64,000 nucleotides of DNA, from the NCBI GenBank assembly GCA_009667805.1, contig CM019065.1:21727822-21791821 (forward strand). The letters are read 5' to 3'. Position 1 is the first letter of the stretch. Each line of letters opens with the position of its first letter. A program made the position numbers and the translations under genes. Below are positions 22,838 to 35,335 of the stretch, piece after piece. Source of the stretch: Leptobrachium leishanense. Taxonomy: Eukaryota > Chordata > Amphibia > Anura > Megophryidae. The notes beneath the pieces are model-generated. The model searched no databases, was not told the origin of the DNA, and saw only the letters and a program-made list of their open reading frames with translations.

Positions 22838-25037
22838 TTTTATTATTATTATTATTATTCTTTATTTATAAAGCGCCAGCATATTCCGCAGCGCTGTACA
22901 ATAAGCACAGTATAGACAGGGTTACAATACATTGAACAACATTTGACAAACAGTACAGGAGGAGATGAGGGCCCTATTCCCGTAGGAACTCACAATCTGG
23001 GAGGGTTGGGGTTGGAAACAGGAGGAGAGGACTGTAAGGTTAGAGTGATTGATGATTGCGTCAGTGAGTTGGGTGGTAGGCTTCCCTAAATAGGAACGTT
23101 TTAAGGGAGCGTTTGAAGGAAGAGAAGTTAGGGGAAAGTCTGACAGTACGAGGGAGAGCGTTCCAGAGAGTGGGGGCTGCGCGTGAGAAATCCTGCAGTC
23201 TATCATGGGAAGAGGTGATGCGGTGAGAAGCTAGGCGCAGGTCACTGTTTGACCTTAGGGAGCGGGCTGGGGTGTATTTGGTGATTAGTGAGGACAGGTA
23301 GTGGGGAGCTGAGTTAGTGAGGGTTTTGTAGGTAAGGATAAGGATTTTGAACTTAATTCTGCAGTGGATGGGGAGCCAGTGAAGGGACTCGCAGAGGGGA
23401 GCGGCAGAGACAGAGCGGTGGGTGAGGTGAATTAGTCTGGCGGAGGCGTTCAGGATGGATTGTAGGGGGGAGAGGCGGGACAGAGGGAGGCCAGATAAGA
23501 GATTATTGCAATAGTCGAGTCGGGAGATTACCAGGGCGTGTATGAGTTGTTTGTGGCGACAGCGGTAAGAAATGGCCGAATTCTGGAAATATTACGCAGT
23601 TGGTATCGGCAGGAGGAGGAAAGAGACTTGATGTGGGGGATGAAGGAAAGAGCAGAGTCAAGTGTAACTCCAAGACAGCGAACTTGGTTTGATGGGGAAA
23701 TGGTGATACCCTCCACCGTGATAGAGAAGTCAGGAGGTGGGGAGGCATTGGAGGGAGAATAAGTAGGAGTTCAGTCTTCGACATGTTGATCTTTAGGTGG
23801 TGGGAGGCCATCCAGGAGGAGATGCCAGATAAACAGTCACTGACTTTTGAAAGGACAGGGGGAGAGAGATCAGGGGTAGAGAGGTAGATCTGAGTGTCAT
23901 CAGCGTAGAGGTGGTAATTGAAGCCAAAGCTGTTGATGATTTTGCCCAGGGAGGAGGTGTAGATGGAAAAGAGCAGAGGACCAAGGACAGAGCCTTGAGG
24001 TACACCAACAGATAGAGGCAATGAGGAGGAGGAGTTACCAGCAAAGGACACACAGAAGGACCTGTTGGATAAATAGGATTCGACCCAAGCGAGTGCAGTG
24101 TCACCGAGACCCAGAGAGTTGAGGGTCTGTAGAAGGAGGGGGTGGTCAACAGTGTCAAAAGCAGCCGAGAGGTCAAGCAGGATGAGAATAGAATAGTGGC
24201 CGTGTTTTTTAGCAGTTAGGAGGTCGTTGGTGACTTTGGTGAGGGCAGTTTCAGTTGAGTGTAGGGGACGGAAGCCAGATTGCAGGGGGTCAAGTAGGGA
24301 ATTGGAGGACAGGAAGAGGGAGAGGCGGTTGAAGACTAGTTTTTCTAAGAGCTTTGATGTGAAGGGAAGCAGGGATACAGGGCGGTAGTTGGATGGAGAG
24401 TTGGGATCTAGGGATGGTTTCTTTAGTAAAGGGGTAACTAGCGCGTGTTTGAAGGCGGATGGAAAGGAGCCAGTGGAGAGAGAGAGGTTGAAGATGTGTG
24501 TGAGAGCAGGGGTGAGGGAGGAGGAGAGGGAGGAATTAGATGCGAGGGAATGGGGTCGAGCGCGGCATGTGGTGAGATGTGAAGAGGACAATAAGGAATT
24601 GACTTCCTCCTCAGTGGCTGGGAGGAAGCGGCAGAGGGTGGCAGAGGGGACCTGTGGAGTGGAGGTGGCAGATAACTATCTTGTGTTGGGATGTTGCGTC
24701 TGATATTTAGAGTTTTACTGAGGAAGTAGTCTGCCAGGTCTTGAGCGCTGAAGGCAGCTGTGGGGGAGGTGCAGGTGGGTAGAGGAGGGTGTTGAAGGTG
24801 GACCAGAGCCGTTTAGGGTTGGAGGACAGCGTAGATATAAGAGATGAGAAGAAGGATTGTTTGGCCAAGTGGAGGGCAGAGGTGTATGACCGGAGAATAA
24901 ACTTGAAGTGAACAAAATCAGCTTCAGAGCGGGATTTCCTCCAGGCACGCTCTGCAGTGCGGGAGCATCTTTGCAGGTAGCGTGTCTGGAGGGTGTGCCA
25001 GGGCTGAAGCTGGCGGCGTGGGGCCTTACAGAGTTTC
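22838..25037 (-). mobile_element. L2/CR1-group LINE, copy A (5'-truncated)
   Basis: Read on the minus strand it ends with an AGCGCTGCGGAATATGCTGG-type 3' UTR and an (ATA/AAT)n tail at 22838-22860. Coding remnants are: RT approach region 24707-25037, RT core 23503-24591, C-terminal domain about 22922-23500. The RT core carries [35 protein letters not shown] and the catalytic YADDTQIYL. Frameshifts follow KTELLLI and other points, so it is dead. It is highly similar to copy B at 50688-53519, so the family moved recently. Confidence 0.9.
23503..24591 (-). pseudogene. L2-like reverse transcriptase fragment
   Basis: An uninterrupted 362-residue frame covers the fingers/palm of the non-LTR reverse transcriptase: [56 protein letters not shown] and [11 protein letters not shown] with the catalytic aspartates. 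The last ~70 residues are out of frame relative to the plus-strand copy B, so the true protein is interrupted near 23740. Such enzymes prime cDNA synthesis at a nicked target. This copy cannot be functional. Confidence 0.85.
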
Positions 25038-25179
25038 CCATATTTCCTTTTTTTTTCCACATTGTTTAAAAAAAAAAGGACCGTGTGGTGTCTACAGTAT
25101 ATTCCGTTAGTACGTCCGTCCGTTATGCACGCACGCAGAGTGCGCTCAGACTGCGTTCACCTGACATTAGCCTTATACT

Positions 25180-26180
25180 TCTTGCAGTAGGAAGTTACTG
25201 CACTCGTGTTAGCGTTGTCATCCACCGTGGACTGGGATAAAAAATAGGCCCGGTCATCTTGGACTTCGCAGCCACCAAATTAAGCCACCGAACGGGGGTA
25301 AAGAAATAAATAAAAAAGCTGCTATTCTTTAAAAGGCGTTTAAAACAATATAAACTGCAATAAAATAATAAATGGTCCTATTAAAAGAACTATAAAATTG
25401 TCTGATACAGAATAAAAAAACGCCATAAACAAATAAAAGGGAATCACAAATTTCACCTTAAGAACTCCATAAAATACTCAAAAAATGGAAAAGGCTTTTT
25501 GCTAGAACTGAAAAGAATAGTTTGAATAAAAAATAATACGTTTGCATAAAAAAATAATACAAACGATAATATTTTGTTTACATAGAATCCTATTGAATTC
25601 ACCTGTTTAAACCCATCGAACTGAATCACCGAAAAATTGGTGGGGAAAAAATGGGAATTTCGCAAACATTTCAGTGCAGTTCATCGTCTCTGAATAGATT
25701 ACTTCTCTATGGGACAATTTCACTGCCGTCAAAGATCACTGAATGTCGGCAATCTGAGGCGAACTGCACCGTATTTTGCTGTCATTTCACCAATATTTGG
25801 AGAATATACCGCTCTCTGAATAGCTGAACGGCCATAAAATTGCACCGTACAATAGAATTCATCATACTGTACAATTTCGTGGCCATTCAGCTATTCAAAA
25901 AGCAGACAATTCGCCAAATATTGGCGAATTGCCTGCAAATACAGTACTGATCGGCGGCAGTGAAATCCCCCGTTGAGAAGCAATGGTTAATCTATTTAGA
26001 GACACCGAACTTCAAAATGTCAGTGAAAACACCTTTCAGTTTTTTTACCAGTTCAACGGCTGGTCGACTTTTTCCGGTGGCATTCGGCGGTCCGATTGAA
26101 CAGGTCATCGGCTGCATTTGGCGGCTTGTGGGTGCACTCCTGCCTCTCTCATGTCTATTGGATGTGTGGTTAAATCAAAG
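25180..26180. repeat. Foldback-type interspersed repeat
   Basis: The segment at about 25665-26040 is a large imperfect palindrome centred near 25860 (GGCCATAAAATTGCACCGTA versus TACAATTTCGTGGCC). The inner arms share CTGAATAG and TTCACTGCC with the repeats at 16.5-17.3 kb and 45.35-45.68 kb. No credible gene. Confidence 0.55.
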
Positions 26181-26214
26181 TTGGTGGGCCTTTTCACTTT
26201 CTCCAATTAGTTCA

Positions 26215-26696
26215 TCTGTTGGCCATAGCTGCCCAGTATATAATCCTCTGTTTAGTAATTTCTCCACAGAGCAGGAGATGGTGCAGAAGTGGGAGGGTAT
26301 TTAAGGCAAAGGGCAAGGGTTGTAATAAAGGGGACAGGAGTACCCCATATCTTTGTGAGCCAATGACTTTGAGAGCAAATGCAACTACTCACTGTTTGTC
26401 AACTGATGAGGGTTTTCTGATGCCATGTATCCTAACAAATGTCCAGTTCCACTGGCAGAAAAGCAGCCCAAAACATTAAAGATCCACCACCATATTTAAC
26501 CATGACTTGAAGGTAGTTTTTCACAGCCCTTCCACGCTATACGCCAAACCCTCGTCTGATGTTTATTGCCAAAAATCTCTGTTTTGGTTTCACATGACAA
26601 GGGAACCTAATCCCATCTAAAGTTCCAGGGGTGTCTCTCACACTGAAGATGCTAGAGCTTGTTTGTGGATGACAGTAAAGGCTTGTTCCTTGTAAC
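26215..26696 (-). pseudogene. Tc1/mariner transposase relic, C-terminal side
   Basis: On the minus strand a broken frame reads KPKQRFLAI... then KYGGGSLMFWAAF and GTGHL, the block before the last catalytic acidic residue in Tc1-type transposases. The upstream half of the same gene lies at 44092-44345. The two were separated when hAT element B inserted at CTTGTAAC (26689-26696). Many stops and frameshifts; an old, dead copy. Its own inverted repeats were not located. Confidence 0.7.
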
Positions 26697-27173
26697 TAGG
26701 GATGACCTGGCGGTTCGATCTGAACATGAGTTCGATTCGAACATTTCCGCGTGTTCACAATGCACTTTTCCACTGGCCTGAAGCTTGTAATTGGCTAAAG
26801 CCTTGCACCTGACCACAGGTCAGGTGCAAGACTATGCCAATCATGCATGGCTCAGAGTCCTGTCAGGCTATATCACTGACTTATACCAGAGTTGTGTGAA
26901 TTTGAATTTGTGTGTTGCCACTGCAAAGGCTATCAGGGTGTATCACTGATTTATAGCATTGTTCTGGAAAATCTGTATACCTTTAATCTATATATAGAAA
27001 CATAGAAACATAGAAAATGTCAGCAGATAAGAACCTTTCGGCCCATCTAGTCTGCCCAATTACATGGATACTTTACCTGGATTTATGATGTTTAGGATAG
27101 CCTTATTCCTATCCCATGCCTGCTTAAATTCAATCACTGTTTTGGCCTCTACCACTTCTACTGGAAGACTGTT

Positions 27174-28630
27174 TCATGTATAGACCACCCTCTCAGTAAA
27201 ATAATGCTTCCTGATGTTACTTTTAAACCTTTGCCCCTCTAATCTAAGACAATGTCCTCTTGTTTTGCTACTTTGTTTCCGTTTAAATATACTCCCTTCC
27301 TCTGCCTTGTGGATTCCCTTTACGTATTTAAATGTTTCTATCATATCTCCTCTGTCTCGTCTTTTTTCCAAGCTGTACATGTTAAGATCATTAAGCCTTT
27401 CCTGGTAACTTTTCTCCTTCAAGCCGTACACCATTTTAGTAGCCCTTCTCTGAACTCTCTCTAAGATGTCTATATCCTTCTGGAGATACGGTCTCCAGTA
27501 CTGCACACAGTACTCCAAGTGAGGTCTCACCAGTGCTCTGTACAGTGGCATGAGCACTTCCCTTTTCCTACTGCTAATACCTCTCCCTACACAACCAAGC
27601 ATTCTGCCAGCATTTCCTGCTGCTCTATTACATTGACTACTTACCCTTAGATCCTCTGAAATAATAACCCCTAAATTCCAACCCTCAGATGTTGAGGTTA
27701 GGACTGTATCAAATATTCTATATTCAGCCCTTGGGTTTTTACGTCCCAGGCGCATTATCTTGCACTTATCCACATTAAAACTCAATTGTCACAGCTCCGA
27801 CCATTGTTTTAGTTTACCTAAATCATTTGTCATTTGGCTGATCCCTCCAGGAACGTCAACCCTGTTGTAAATCTTTGTGTCATCAGCAAAAAGACATACT
27901 TTACTATTAATACCTTTTGCAATATCACTAATAAAAATATTAAAGAGAATGGGTCCAAGCACTGACCCCTGAGGTACCCCACTGGTAACAAGACCTTGTG
28001 CCAAATAAACTCCATTTACCACAACCCTCTGTTGCCTGTCACTCGGCCACTGCCTAATCCATTCAACAATATTGGAATCCAAGCTCAAAGATTGCAATTT
28101 ATTGATAAGCCTTCTATGCGGAACAGTATCAAAAGCCTTACTGAAATCTAAATAAGCAATGTCTACTGCACCACCTTTGTCTATTATTTTTGAAACCCAA
28201 TCAAAAAAAATCAATACGATTAGTTTGGCATGATCTCCCTGAGGTAAACCCATGTTGTTTCTGATCCTGTAATCTATGTGTTTTTAGATGTTCAACAATC
28301 CTTTACTTTAACATGGTTTCCATTAATTTCCCCACTACTGACGTAAGAGTCACTGGCCTATAGCTCCCCGATTCCTCCCTACTACCCTTCTTGTAAATGG
28401 GCACAACATTTGCTAATTTCCAGTCTTCTGGGACGACTCCCGTTAACAAGGATTGGTTAAATAAATCTGTAAACGGTTTTGCTATTACACCACTGAGCTC
28501 TTTTAATAACTTAGGGTGGATCCCATCAGGCCCCACTGACTTATTTGTCTTTACTTTAGACAGCTGCTGTAGAACCTCCTCCTCTATAAACTCATATGTA
28601 AATGTGTCTTTAGTGTTTCCTCCTAACTGA
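27174..28630 (-). pseudogene. CR1-like reverse transcriptase, decayed
   Basis: Separate frames cover the RT in order: GPDGIHPKLLKE, PIYKKGS, YRPVTLTSVVGK (28303-28536); [29 protein letters not shown] and FADDTKIY (27789-28253); then the C-terminal LGVIISEDLR and YRALVRPHLEYCVQYWRP (27174-27785). This order and wording are CR1-clade. At least two frameshifts or stops separate the blocks (near 28260-28300 and 27786). Catalytic aspartates are intact, but the protein cannot be made in one piece. Confidence 0.88.
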
Positions 28631-28850
28631 GGTCCCTTTCCTTCCTTTTCTTCTGCAAAGACTGAACAACAATATTCATTGAGGCAGTCAGCGAGACTTT
28701 TATCCTCTTCTACATACCTTCCTTCCTTTGTTTTTAATCTAACTAATCCTTGTTTTACTTTTCTTTTCTCGTTTATGTATCTAAAAAATGTTTTGTCCCC
28801 CTTTTTTACTGACAGAGCTATTTTCTCTTCTGCATGTGCTTTGGAAGCTC

Positions 28851-29825
28851 TTATAAATTGCTTTGCCTCTTTCTGCCTAATCTTATAGGTTTGCCTATTT
28901 TTTTATAATTATTGAATGCTGTCTTTTTGTTCTTCACTATTTTGGACACTTCTGCAGAGTACCACAGTGGTTTCTTCCCTTTTTCGTTTTTGCTAACAAG
29001 CCAAATGCAATTGCCTGTGGCCTTCAATAATGCCTCCTTTAAATAATCCCATTTCTCCTGGACTCCCTTTAAACTCCTCCAGTCTGATAATGACTCATTC
29101 ACACAAAATCCTATTTTAGAAAAATCTGTTTTATTAAAGTCTAAAACCTTTGTTTTTGTGTGGTGCGGCTCCATCCCTGTTCTTATATTAAACCACACTG
29201 ACTGGTGATCACTAGATCCCAAATTTTCACCTACAACAACATCTGATACCAAACCTCCATTTGTGAGTATTAAATCCAATATGGCCTCTTTATGGGTCGG
29301 CTCCTCAACTACTTGTGTTAGAGATAATCCCAGTAGGGAGTTTAGAATATTTGTACTCCTGGTGCACCCAGCTATTTTGGTTTTCCAGTTCACATCAGGA
29401 AGATTAAAGTCCCCCATGATAATAACTTCCCCCTTCATTGCCATTTTGGCTATTTCCTCAAACAGCAGATTATCTAGCTCTTCTACTTGTCCAGAGGGTC
29501 TATAGATCACACCTACACGAGCTACTGTATGATTGCCAAATGTTAGCGTAACCCAAACTGACTATGTTCAGCTCGCTCACTTTTATTTGGTTCGTTTTTA
29601 TTTTGTTTTTCACATACAGGGCCACTCCTCCTCCCTTCCTACCTTCTCTGTCTTTTCTATATAAAGAGTACCCCGGTATTGTTATGTCCCAGTTATTTTT
29701 CTCACTGAACCGTGTCTAAGTAACCGCCACTAAATCTACTTTTTCAGCTGCCACCATTGCCTCCAGTTCATTGATTTTATTGACTAAACTGCAAGCATTT
29801 ATAGACAAGACTCTGAGCTTGTCAT
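28851..29825 (-). pseudogene. CR1-like apurinic endonuclease domain, decayed
   Basis: The domain begins with LRVLSINACSLVNKINELE (about 29765-29820). It continues through GGGVALYVKNK and IYRPSGQ to IIMGDFNLPDVNW and a GSSDHQSVWF motif; GDFN and SDH are the catalytic signatures of LINE endonucleases that nick target DNA. A stop or frameshift near 29510-29560 breaks it. It joins directly to the RT region. Confidence 0.85.
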
Positions 29826-30010
29826 TTTTTACCCTGCATGTTGCTTGCATCCTAAGATTTAGTTTTGGGGACAATCGGGCAGATTGTTTTTTACCCTTTT
29901 GTCCCCCCTCCTAGTTTAAATATTCCTTTGTGAAACCTTTGAACTTCTCACTGAGAACATATGTTCCCCTATGAGTAAGATGCAAACCATCTTTTTTATA
30001 CAGTTCCTTT

Positions 30011-30815
30011 TGTCACGATCCCCCCCTATAGGGAGTAAGGGGGGCCCTTTAGGCTGCGTATTTTTAAGCCCTTTAGGCAGGTTTGCGTTCATATTGTAGG
30101 ATCAAGCACACACTAACAAACTAGAAACAAGAGAGATAGTGCAGATGACAAACACAAAGGGGGACCCTGTACTAGGCAATTTCTCAACTAAAGGAAACAG
30201 CAGGGATATGGGTGAATACAAAGTGACAAATCTGCAAGCAGACAAGAAATAAACAAGTTAGCAGAAACTAGAAAGATCCCTAAGCCCTGACTGAGATCCT
30301 TGATAGGTGGTCTCGAAATACTAACTAGGCTAGGTCTGCAAGGTGTATAAAACATAAACCAGACATACAATGAATGCAGGTATACAGATTCCAGGGAAGA
30401 AACCAGAATATATGCTGCAACAAAACAGACACATGAACTCATAAGAACATATATACAAGACACAAATAGAATATCCAAGAAACCAATCTGGGTCATACAA
30501 GGGTTAATATAAGCACGGTACAGGGGACAGACAGAAGAGAAGATCCGATATCCAAAGCCAGAGAGTCATGTAAACCGAAATCAGAATAACAGAATGTAGC
30601 ACAATCCAAGGAGCTGGGATACAAAAAGTAGAAGCTATCCAAACCCAAGGATCTGATCCACTACTGGCTCATATATAGGGCAGGACTGGTCATGTGACTA
30701 CAGAGCATCAGCCACAGGTGTGATGCTCAGCAGAGACCATCCCATTTAACCCACAGGAGCTGCTGAGCTTCGCTCTCACCACCAGAGGGCCTGACCACCC
30801 TGTGGAAACGTAACA
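30011..30815 (-). repeat. 3' LTR, 805 bp
   Basis: TGT...ACA-type ends. Nearly identical to the 5' LTR outside the insertion; the small number of differences suggests a fairly young element. Confidence 0.88.
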
Positions 30816-30830
30816 GTATCCCCCCTCAAA
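30816..30830 (-). other. Polypurine tract
   Basis: Read on the minus strand, TTGAGGGGGGATAC immediately precedes the 3' LTR start TGTTACG. This is the plus-strand priming site of LTR elements and fixes the element's orientation. Confidence 0.75.
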
Positions 30831-31053
30831 AAAGCGGCCACAGGACGCTGAACAAAAAAATATATGGAAAAAAATAAACAGTAAACCAAGATCAGACATT
30901 CTTTCTTACAGGATCCTGTTCCTGGTCTGAATCAGTAGTAACGGCCTCCAGGACACGCCTGGCCTCTGGGTCATTCAAGAACACTGATAGGTGTTGTTTA
31001 CGGATCACTATCCCAGAAGGCATCTGGACATAATCCATAGGAACAGGACTGGG

Positions 31054-32453
31054 CTAGGGGGCACTACAACCAGCTATCTCGAGTATAGCATCTACCCCAC
31101 CAGGTAGATTAGAGCTGGTTCCCTTCTTACGTCTCCTTTTGGACCGGGACTTGGTAGAGAAGGTCTCAGCATAAGGAGTAGCAACAACAGGGGCATTACC
31201 AGATTTGCCTACCTGTGCCTTACTGAGAGGTTTAGTTTCATCGGATATCATGACTGGCACCTCGCCAGAACCAGACATAGATGGCAGTTCGTCAGAACCA
31301 GACGTGGCTGGCTGTTCGCCAGAACCAAACATAGCTGGCAGTTCACCATAGAACCAGATGTAGCTGGCAGTTCACCACAACCAGACGTAGCTGGCAGTTC
31401 GCCAGAACCAGACGTAGCTGGCAGTTCGCCAGAACCAGGCATAGCTGGCAGTTTGCCAGAACCAGTCGTGGCTGGCAGTTCGCCAGAACCAGACGTAACA
31501 CTATGAGATGCCCGTACACAGTCCTCGGGAACCAGGCTAGACAACACAATAGATCCCAAGACAAGAGGATTGGTGATGGGTGATTCAGAGGCACTGGCGG
31601 GTTTGTATGCGAGGCAAGCAGTGTGCAGGGGCTTGCTCTCAGACAGTATTTGTCTTTCATAATCTACTTTATCAGATATAGGTACCACCAGACCATCTGA
31701 AGCAACAGCATACACAGGAAGTTTCTGGTGGACCCTTTTACCTTGCCCTGGGCCACCATTGTGGTGTCTGGCCATTTGGAGAGGCTGGATGCCGGATGCC
31801 ATTATGGGCACAACCTCCATAGGTTCCTCAGGAGCATAGGCAGTGAGCTCAGTGGGTATCACCTCCATGGGCTCGGCCATATGGTCTTTATCAGCGACTT
31901 CCTCCTCAGACTTGTTTACCCTAGAGTGGGTTCTCCTAAATCTGGACAGTGTAGGAAGTCTGACCTCAGACTTGGATCTGGCATCATCTGACCCACTGGC
32001 ATCCTCTGACCAAGTGTGAGATCTGGCTTTAGCGGACTTGCTGTTATTCCTAAATCGCACTGGCACACCACCAGTGGAAGACCGGGCAGCCTTACAGCCA
32101 AACTTGGAACAAGCAGCTCCACTGTGAGAGATGGGCACAGTGGACTTCCTGCCAGACTGATACACTAGACACTTCCCACTCTGCACAGATAAAGAAGGCT
32201 GAGACTGTCTTAAAGTCCTTTTGGAACATACAGATATAGTGTGGCTTGGATCAGCACAATAAAAACAGAGATTATACAGCCTGCGCCACTCTTTCTCAGA
32301 CATGGAGGTACAGGTTTTGCTGGGTAGAGCTGCATCATTACCTTCAGCCGCTGAAAAGCCCAGAGACACCATTAACCTCTGCAGCTCCTTCAGTAGATCA
32401 AATACTATATTAAACATGGAGTTAAGTAAAGCACACAAACCTGCAGGCTTCAT
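31054..32453 (-). pseudogene. Gag-like protein with one CCHC zinc knuckle
   Basis: From MKPAGLCALLNS the frame runs into LYNLCFYCADPSHTISVC, a C-x2-C-x4-H-x4-C zinc knuckle typical of Ty3/gypsy-type Gag, which binds RNA in the particle. The C-terminal third is a degenerate 10-residue repeat (GSGELPATSG-like, about 31260-31500). A frameshift near 31330-31360 moves the tail into another frame ending EIAGCSAP at 31054. The protein contains no protease, RT or integrase. Confidence 0.75.
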
Positions 32454-33245
32454 TGGGGTTTGGATAATGTCATGATCCCCCCCTATAGGGAGTGAGGGGG
32501 ATCCCTTAGGCTGCGTATTTTTAAGCCCTTTAGGCAGGTTTGCGGTCATATTGCAGGATCAAGCACACACTAACAAACTAGAAACAAGAGAGATAGAGCA
32601 GATGACAAACACAAAGGGGGACCCTGTACTAGGTAATTTCTCAACTAAAGGAAACAGCAGGGATATGGGTAAATACAAAGTGACAAATCTGCAAGCAGAC
32701 AAGAAATAAACAAGTTAGCAGAAACTAGAAAGATCCCTAAGCCCTGACTGAGATCCTTGAAACGTGGTCTCGAAATACTAACTAGGCTAGGTCTGCAAGG
32801 TGTATAAAACATAAACCAGACATACAATGAATGCAGGTATACAGATTCCAGGGAAGAAACCAGGATATATGCTGCAACAAATCAGACACATGAACTCATA
32901 AGAACATATATACAAGACACAAATAGAATATCCAAAAAACCGAGCCGGGTCATACACGGGTTAATATAAGCACGGTACAGGGGACAGACAGAAGAGAAGA
33001 TCCGATATCCAAAGCCAGAGAGTCATGTAAACCGAAATCAGAATAACAGAATGTAGCATAATCCAAGGAGCTGGGATACAAAAAGTAGAAGCTATCCAAA
33101 CCCAAGGATCTGATCCACTACTGGCTCATACATAGGGTAGGACTGGTCATGCGACTACAGAGCATCAGCCACAGGCGAGACGCTCTGCAGAGACCATCCC
33201 ATTTAACCCACAGGAGCTGCTGAGCTTTGCTCTCACCACCAGAGG

Positions 33246-34810
33246 CAAGAACAGTTTGCACAAAGTGCAACAAGAGTGGTAATGTAATTAATTTAATTTG
33301 TAAATAAGTATCTGACAATGTAAAAAAGGATGAGAAATAAGTATGCGGACAGTAGCCAAAAAATAGGAGGGTTAGTGCAATACCAATTTAGAAGTAATGA
33401 GATTTGCCAATAAGCAAGACGAGCAGCCAACATACAGGTAGTTCAAGCTACCCAGAGAGACAAGAAATCGCTATAATAAGTGTGGTAACAACCACATACA
33501 CATAACAGTGGAAGCTCGCTATACCTCGGTGGTTCAAGCCACCTACATAACCAAGAACACAGGTATGCTAAATGAACGCCAAATAAAACCCATAGGGCAA
33601 GGTCCACAAGGAAGTTACAGAAATAGAACTGTTAAAAACAAGAGAGAAGGCATATCTCGACCGGTTTCGCCCGACCAGGGCTTAATCAAGAGATAAAATG
33701 CCCGCCCCATTGATCCCTATAAATACCTCCAAGATTTTGATTGAAAATGCAATCATGCGGCCAGCTGAGAAGCAACCCAATTAGACGTGATTGTAAGGTA
33801 CCAGCACGTGAGTAGTCACGTGACATCAGGAGACCAATGACTGGTCGATTGCTGGTATCCCAGCAACCAAAGACGCAACAAGAAGTTAGTTGGTTACAAA
33901 GATCCAGGTCCCGATAGAGACTTCCTAATACGTAAGGACCATGTGACATCAAGGGACCAATCAGACGTCAATTAGTGGTGTCAAGACAACAAAAGACGCG
34001 CTGGCGCCGTGGAATAACCATCGCCGTCATAACTGAATAGCGATATCCATAAGAGTGATATAATTCATAACATATTCCTGGTCATATAAAAAGGAGACAC
34101 CCAGGGGATGACACAAGTACAAATAGCTGGGTGCATATACAATGACGGCAGAAAGGGCTGAGTTGAGTGGGGGGCATGCACAAAATACCAAGGTAGTCCA
34201 AAAGGTAACTTACCCCAGCCCATAACCCTAAAAATTATCAGAGTGGTCTACAAAATAATTCAATTGCGGAGGTACCTGGCACCTATAATATCAAAAGTGT
34301 ATAAAAGCCCTTTAATAATATAAAGAGGGGTTGTTAAAGGAAAAGAAGCCACATGTGCCAAATTATGAAAAATATTGAAAAATGGAGGAAAATAGGGAAA
34401 AAAATGGGATAAAACATCAAAGAAAGAAAACTTAATGTATAATCAATATAACAATTTATAGGAGTACAATAGCAAAGTTGTAATGTAACACATATAAAGG
34501 GGACATGAGAAGATGGTAATTAATAAATGAATGAACACTCAGATGAAGGGAACAAATGTGAAACCTTCATTAAGGCCAGATGGTGATCTAGTATTGAGGC
34601 GATATATACAAAAAGCCTCTCGTTTGAGCAATTTATTATCAAGGTTACCTTTACGAGGGCCAAGTTTGATATGTTCAATGCCCAAGAACCTAAAATTTAC
34701 AAATTAAATTAATTACATTACCACTCTTGTTGCACTTTGTGCAAACTGTTCTTGCTTGTTATTATTGGGTTATGCCCGTGAGTGGTGAATTGAGCCTTAT
34801 CCTTTTGTTT
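33246..34810 (-). mobile_element. Penelope-like element fragment
   Basis: A 15-bp target duplication (TCTCACCACCAGAGG) flanks it. A perfect ~60-bp inverted repeat lies at 33246-33305 and 34695-34754 (starts CAAGAACAGTTTGCAC). The minus strand at about 34540-34690 encodes a GIY-YIG-domain tail (REAFCIYRLNTRSPSGLNEG), which is specific to Penelope-type retroelements. A hammerhead-like fold lies at 33654-33694. The RT region is missing, so it is 5'-truncated with the inverted arrangement common in this group. Confidence 0.75.
33654..33694 (-). ncRNA. Hammerhead ribozyme-like remnant
   Basis: Minus-strand order: stem I strand ATCTC, box TTGATTA (consensus CTGATGA, two changes), stem II GCCC-TGGTC-GGGC, GAAA, minimal stem III, GTC, then stem I partner GAGAT. 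All structural parts of a type I minimal hammerhead are present, as known in Penelope-like pseudo-LTRs. The two core changes probably abolish cleavage. Confidence 0.6.
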
Positions 34811-35335
34811 TCTCACCACCAGAGGGCCTGACTACCCTGTGGAAACATAACACCTTTCTGCTCCAATTAGAGCTATCATGGGACACAAAGCCAAATCCTT
34901 GTTCCCGACACCATTCCCGAAGCCACAAATAAAATTCCCTAGTGCGCATCTGCCTATCCTGAATGTTATGCAGAGGCAGAACTTCAGAGAATGACACAGT
35001 GGACGCAATCTGCTGTATTTCACCTCCAAGAACACAAAAATCTTCCTTAATCTCAGAAACCTCATTGCTAGCCAAGTCATTTGTCCCTAGATGGACTAGA
35101 ACGTCCACTTCCCCTTCCTGCCTTGCTTGTTTGACAATATTGAGAATACGTCTCTTGTCTCTATGAGCAGTAGCCCCAGGAAGACATCTCAAAAAACCAC
35201 TACTCTCCAGCTCAACACCTCTTATGATAGAATCACCCAGCAACAATTGCCTTCTATCAAGTCCCACCTTTTCCTTTTTGTCCTTGGTTGCAGTCTTGCA
35301 TACCTTAGGCATAGGGGATGGTGGTTCCTCACCAT

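Larger units (their letters stand above)
22503..25175. mobile_element. DNA transposon with long terminal inverted repeats (unassigned)
   Basis: The left end TAAGGCTAGCGTCAGACGAA is mirrored at the right (25146-25175: ACTGCGTTCACCTGACATTAGCCTTA). Only ~330 bp and ~100 bp belong to this element; the rest is an L2-like LINE inserted in it. The sequence at about 61900-62053 ends with the same type of terminus (ACTGCATTCGTCTGACCCTAGCCTA inverted). I could not settle a target duplication, so the superfamily is open. Confidence 0.6.
30011..34852 (-). mobile_element. LTR retrotransposon (gag remnant only) inside the CR1-like LINE
   Basis: Ends are TGTCACGATC and ...GAAACATAACA, flanked by the 5-bp target duplication CCTTT (30006-30010 and 34853-34857). 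Minus-strand orientation: 5' LTR 32468-34852 (enlarged by a Penelope-like insertion), internal 30816-32467, 3' LTR 30011-30815. The internal part has only a gag-like frame and no pol, so it depended on another element. I did not find a clear primer-binding site next to the 5' LTR. Confidence 0.88.
32468..34852 (-). repeat. 5' LTR split by a Penelope-like element
   Basis: LTR sequence at 32468-33245 and 34811-34852. The 15-bp TCTCACCACCAGAGG is present on both sides of the insertion (33231-33245 and 34811-34825), whereas the 3' LTR has it once. Confidence 0.88.
27000..35326 (-). mobile_element. CR1-like LINE inserted in the hAT leader
   Basis: The minus-strand element runs from esterase ORF (34858-35312) through endonuclease (28851-29825) and RT (27174-28630) to a 3' end rich in ATAGAAAC repeats near 27000. 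Its ends abut hAT sequence: the intact hAT copy (near 60630-60655, minus strand) reads continuously through TAATCTATA...TCACCATG, and here the same words flank the LINE. An LTR retrotransposon (30011-34852) interrupts it. The 5' end is truncated. Confidence 0.85.
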
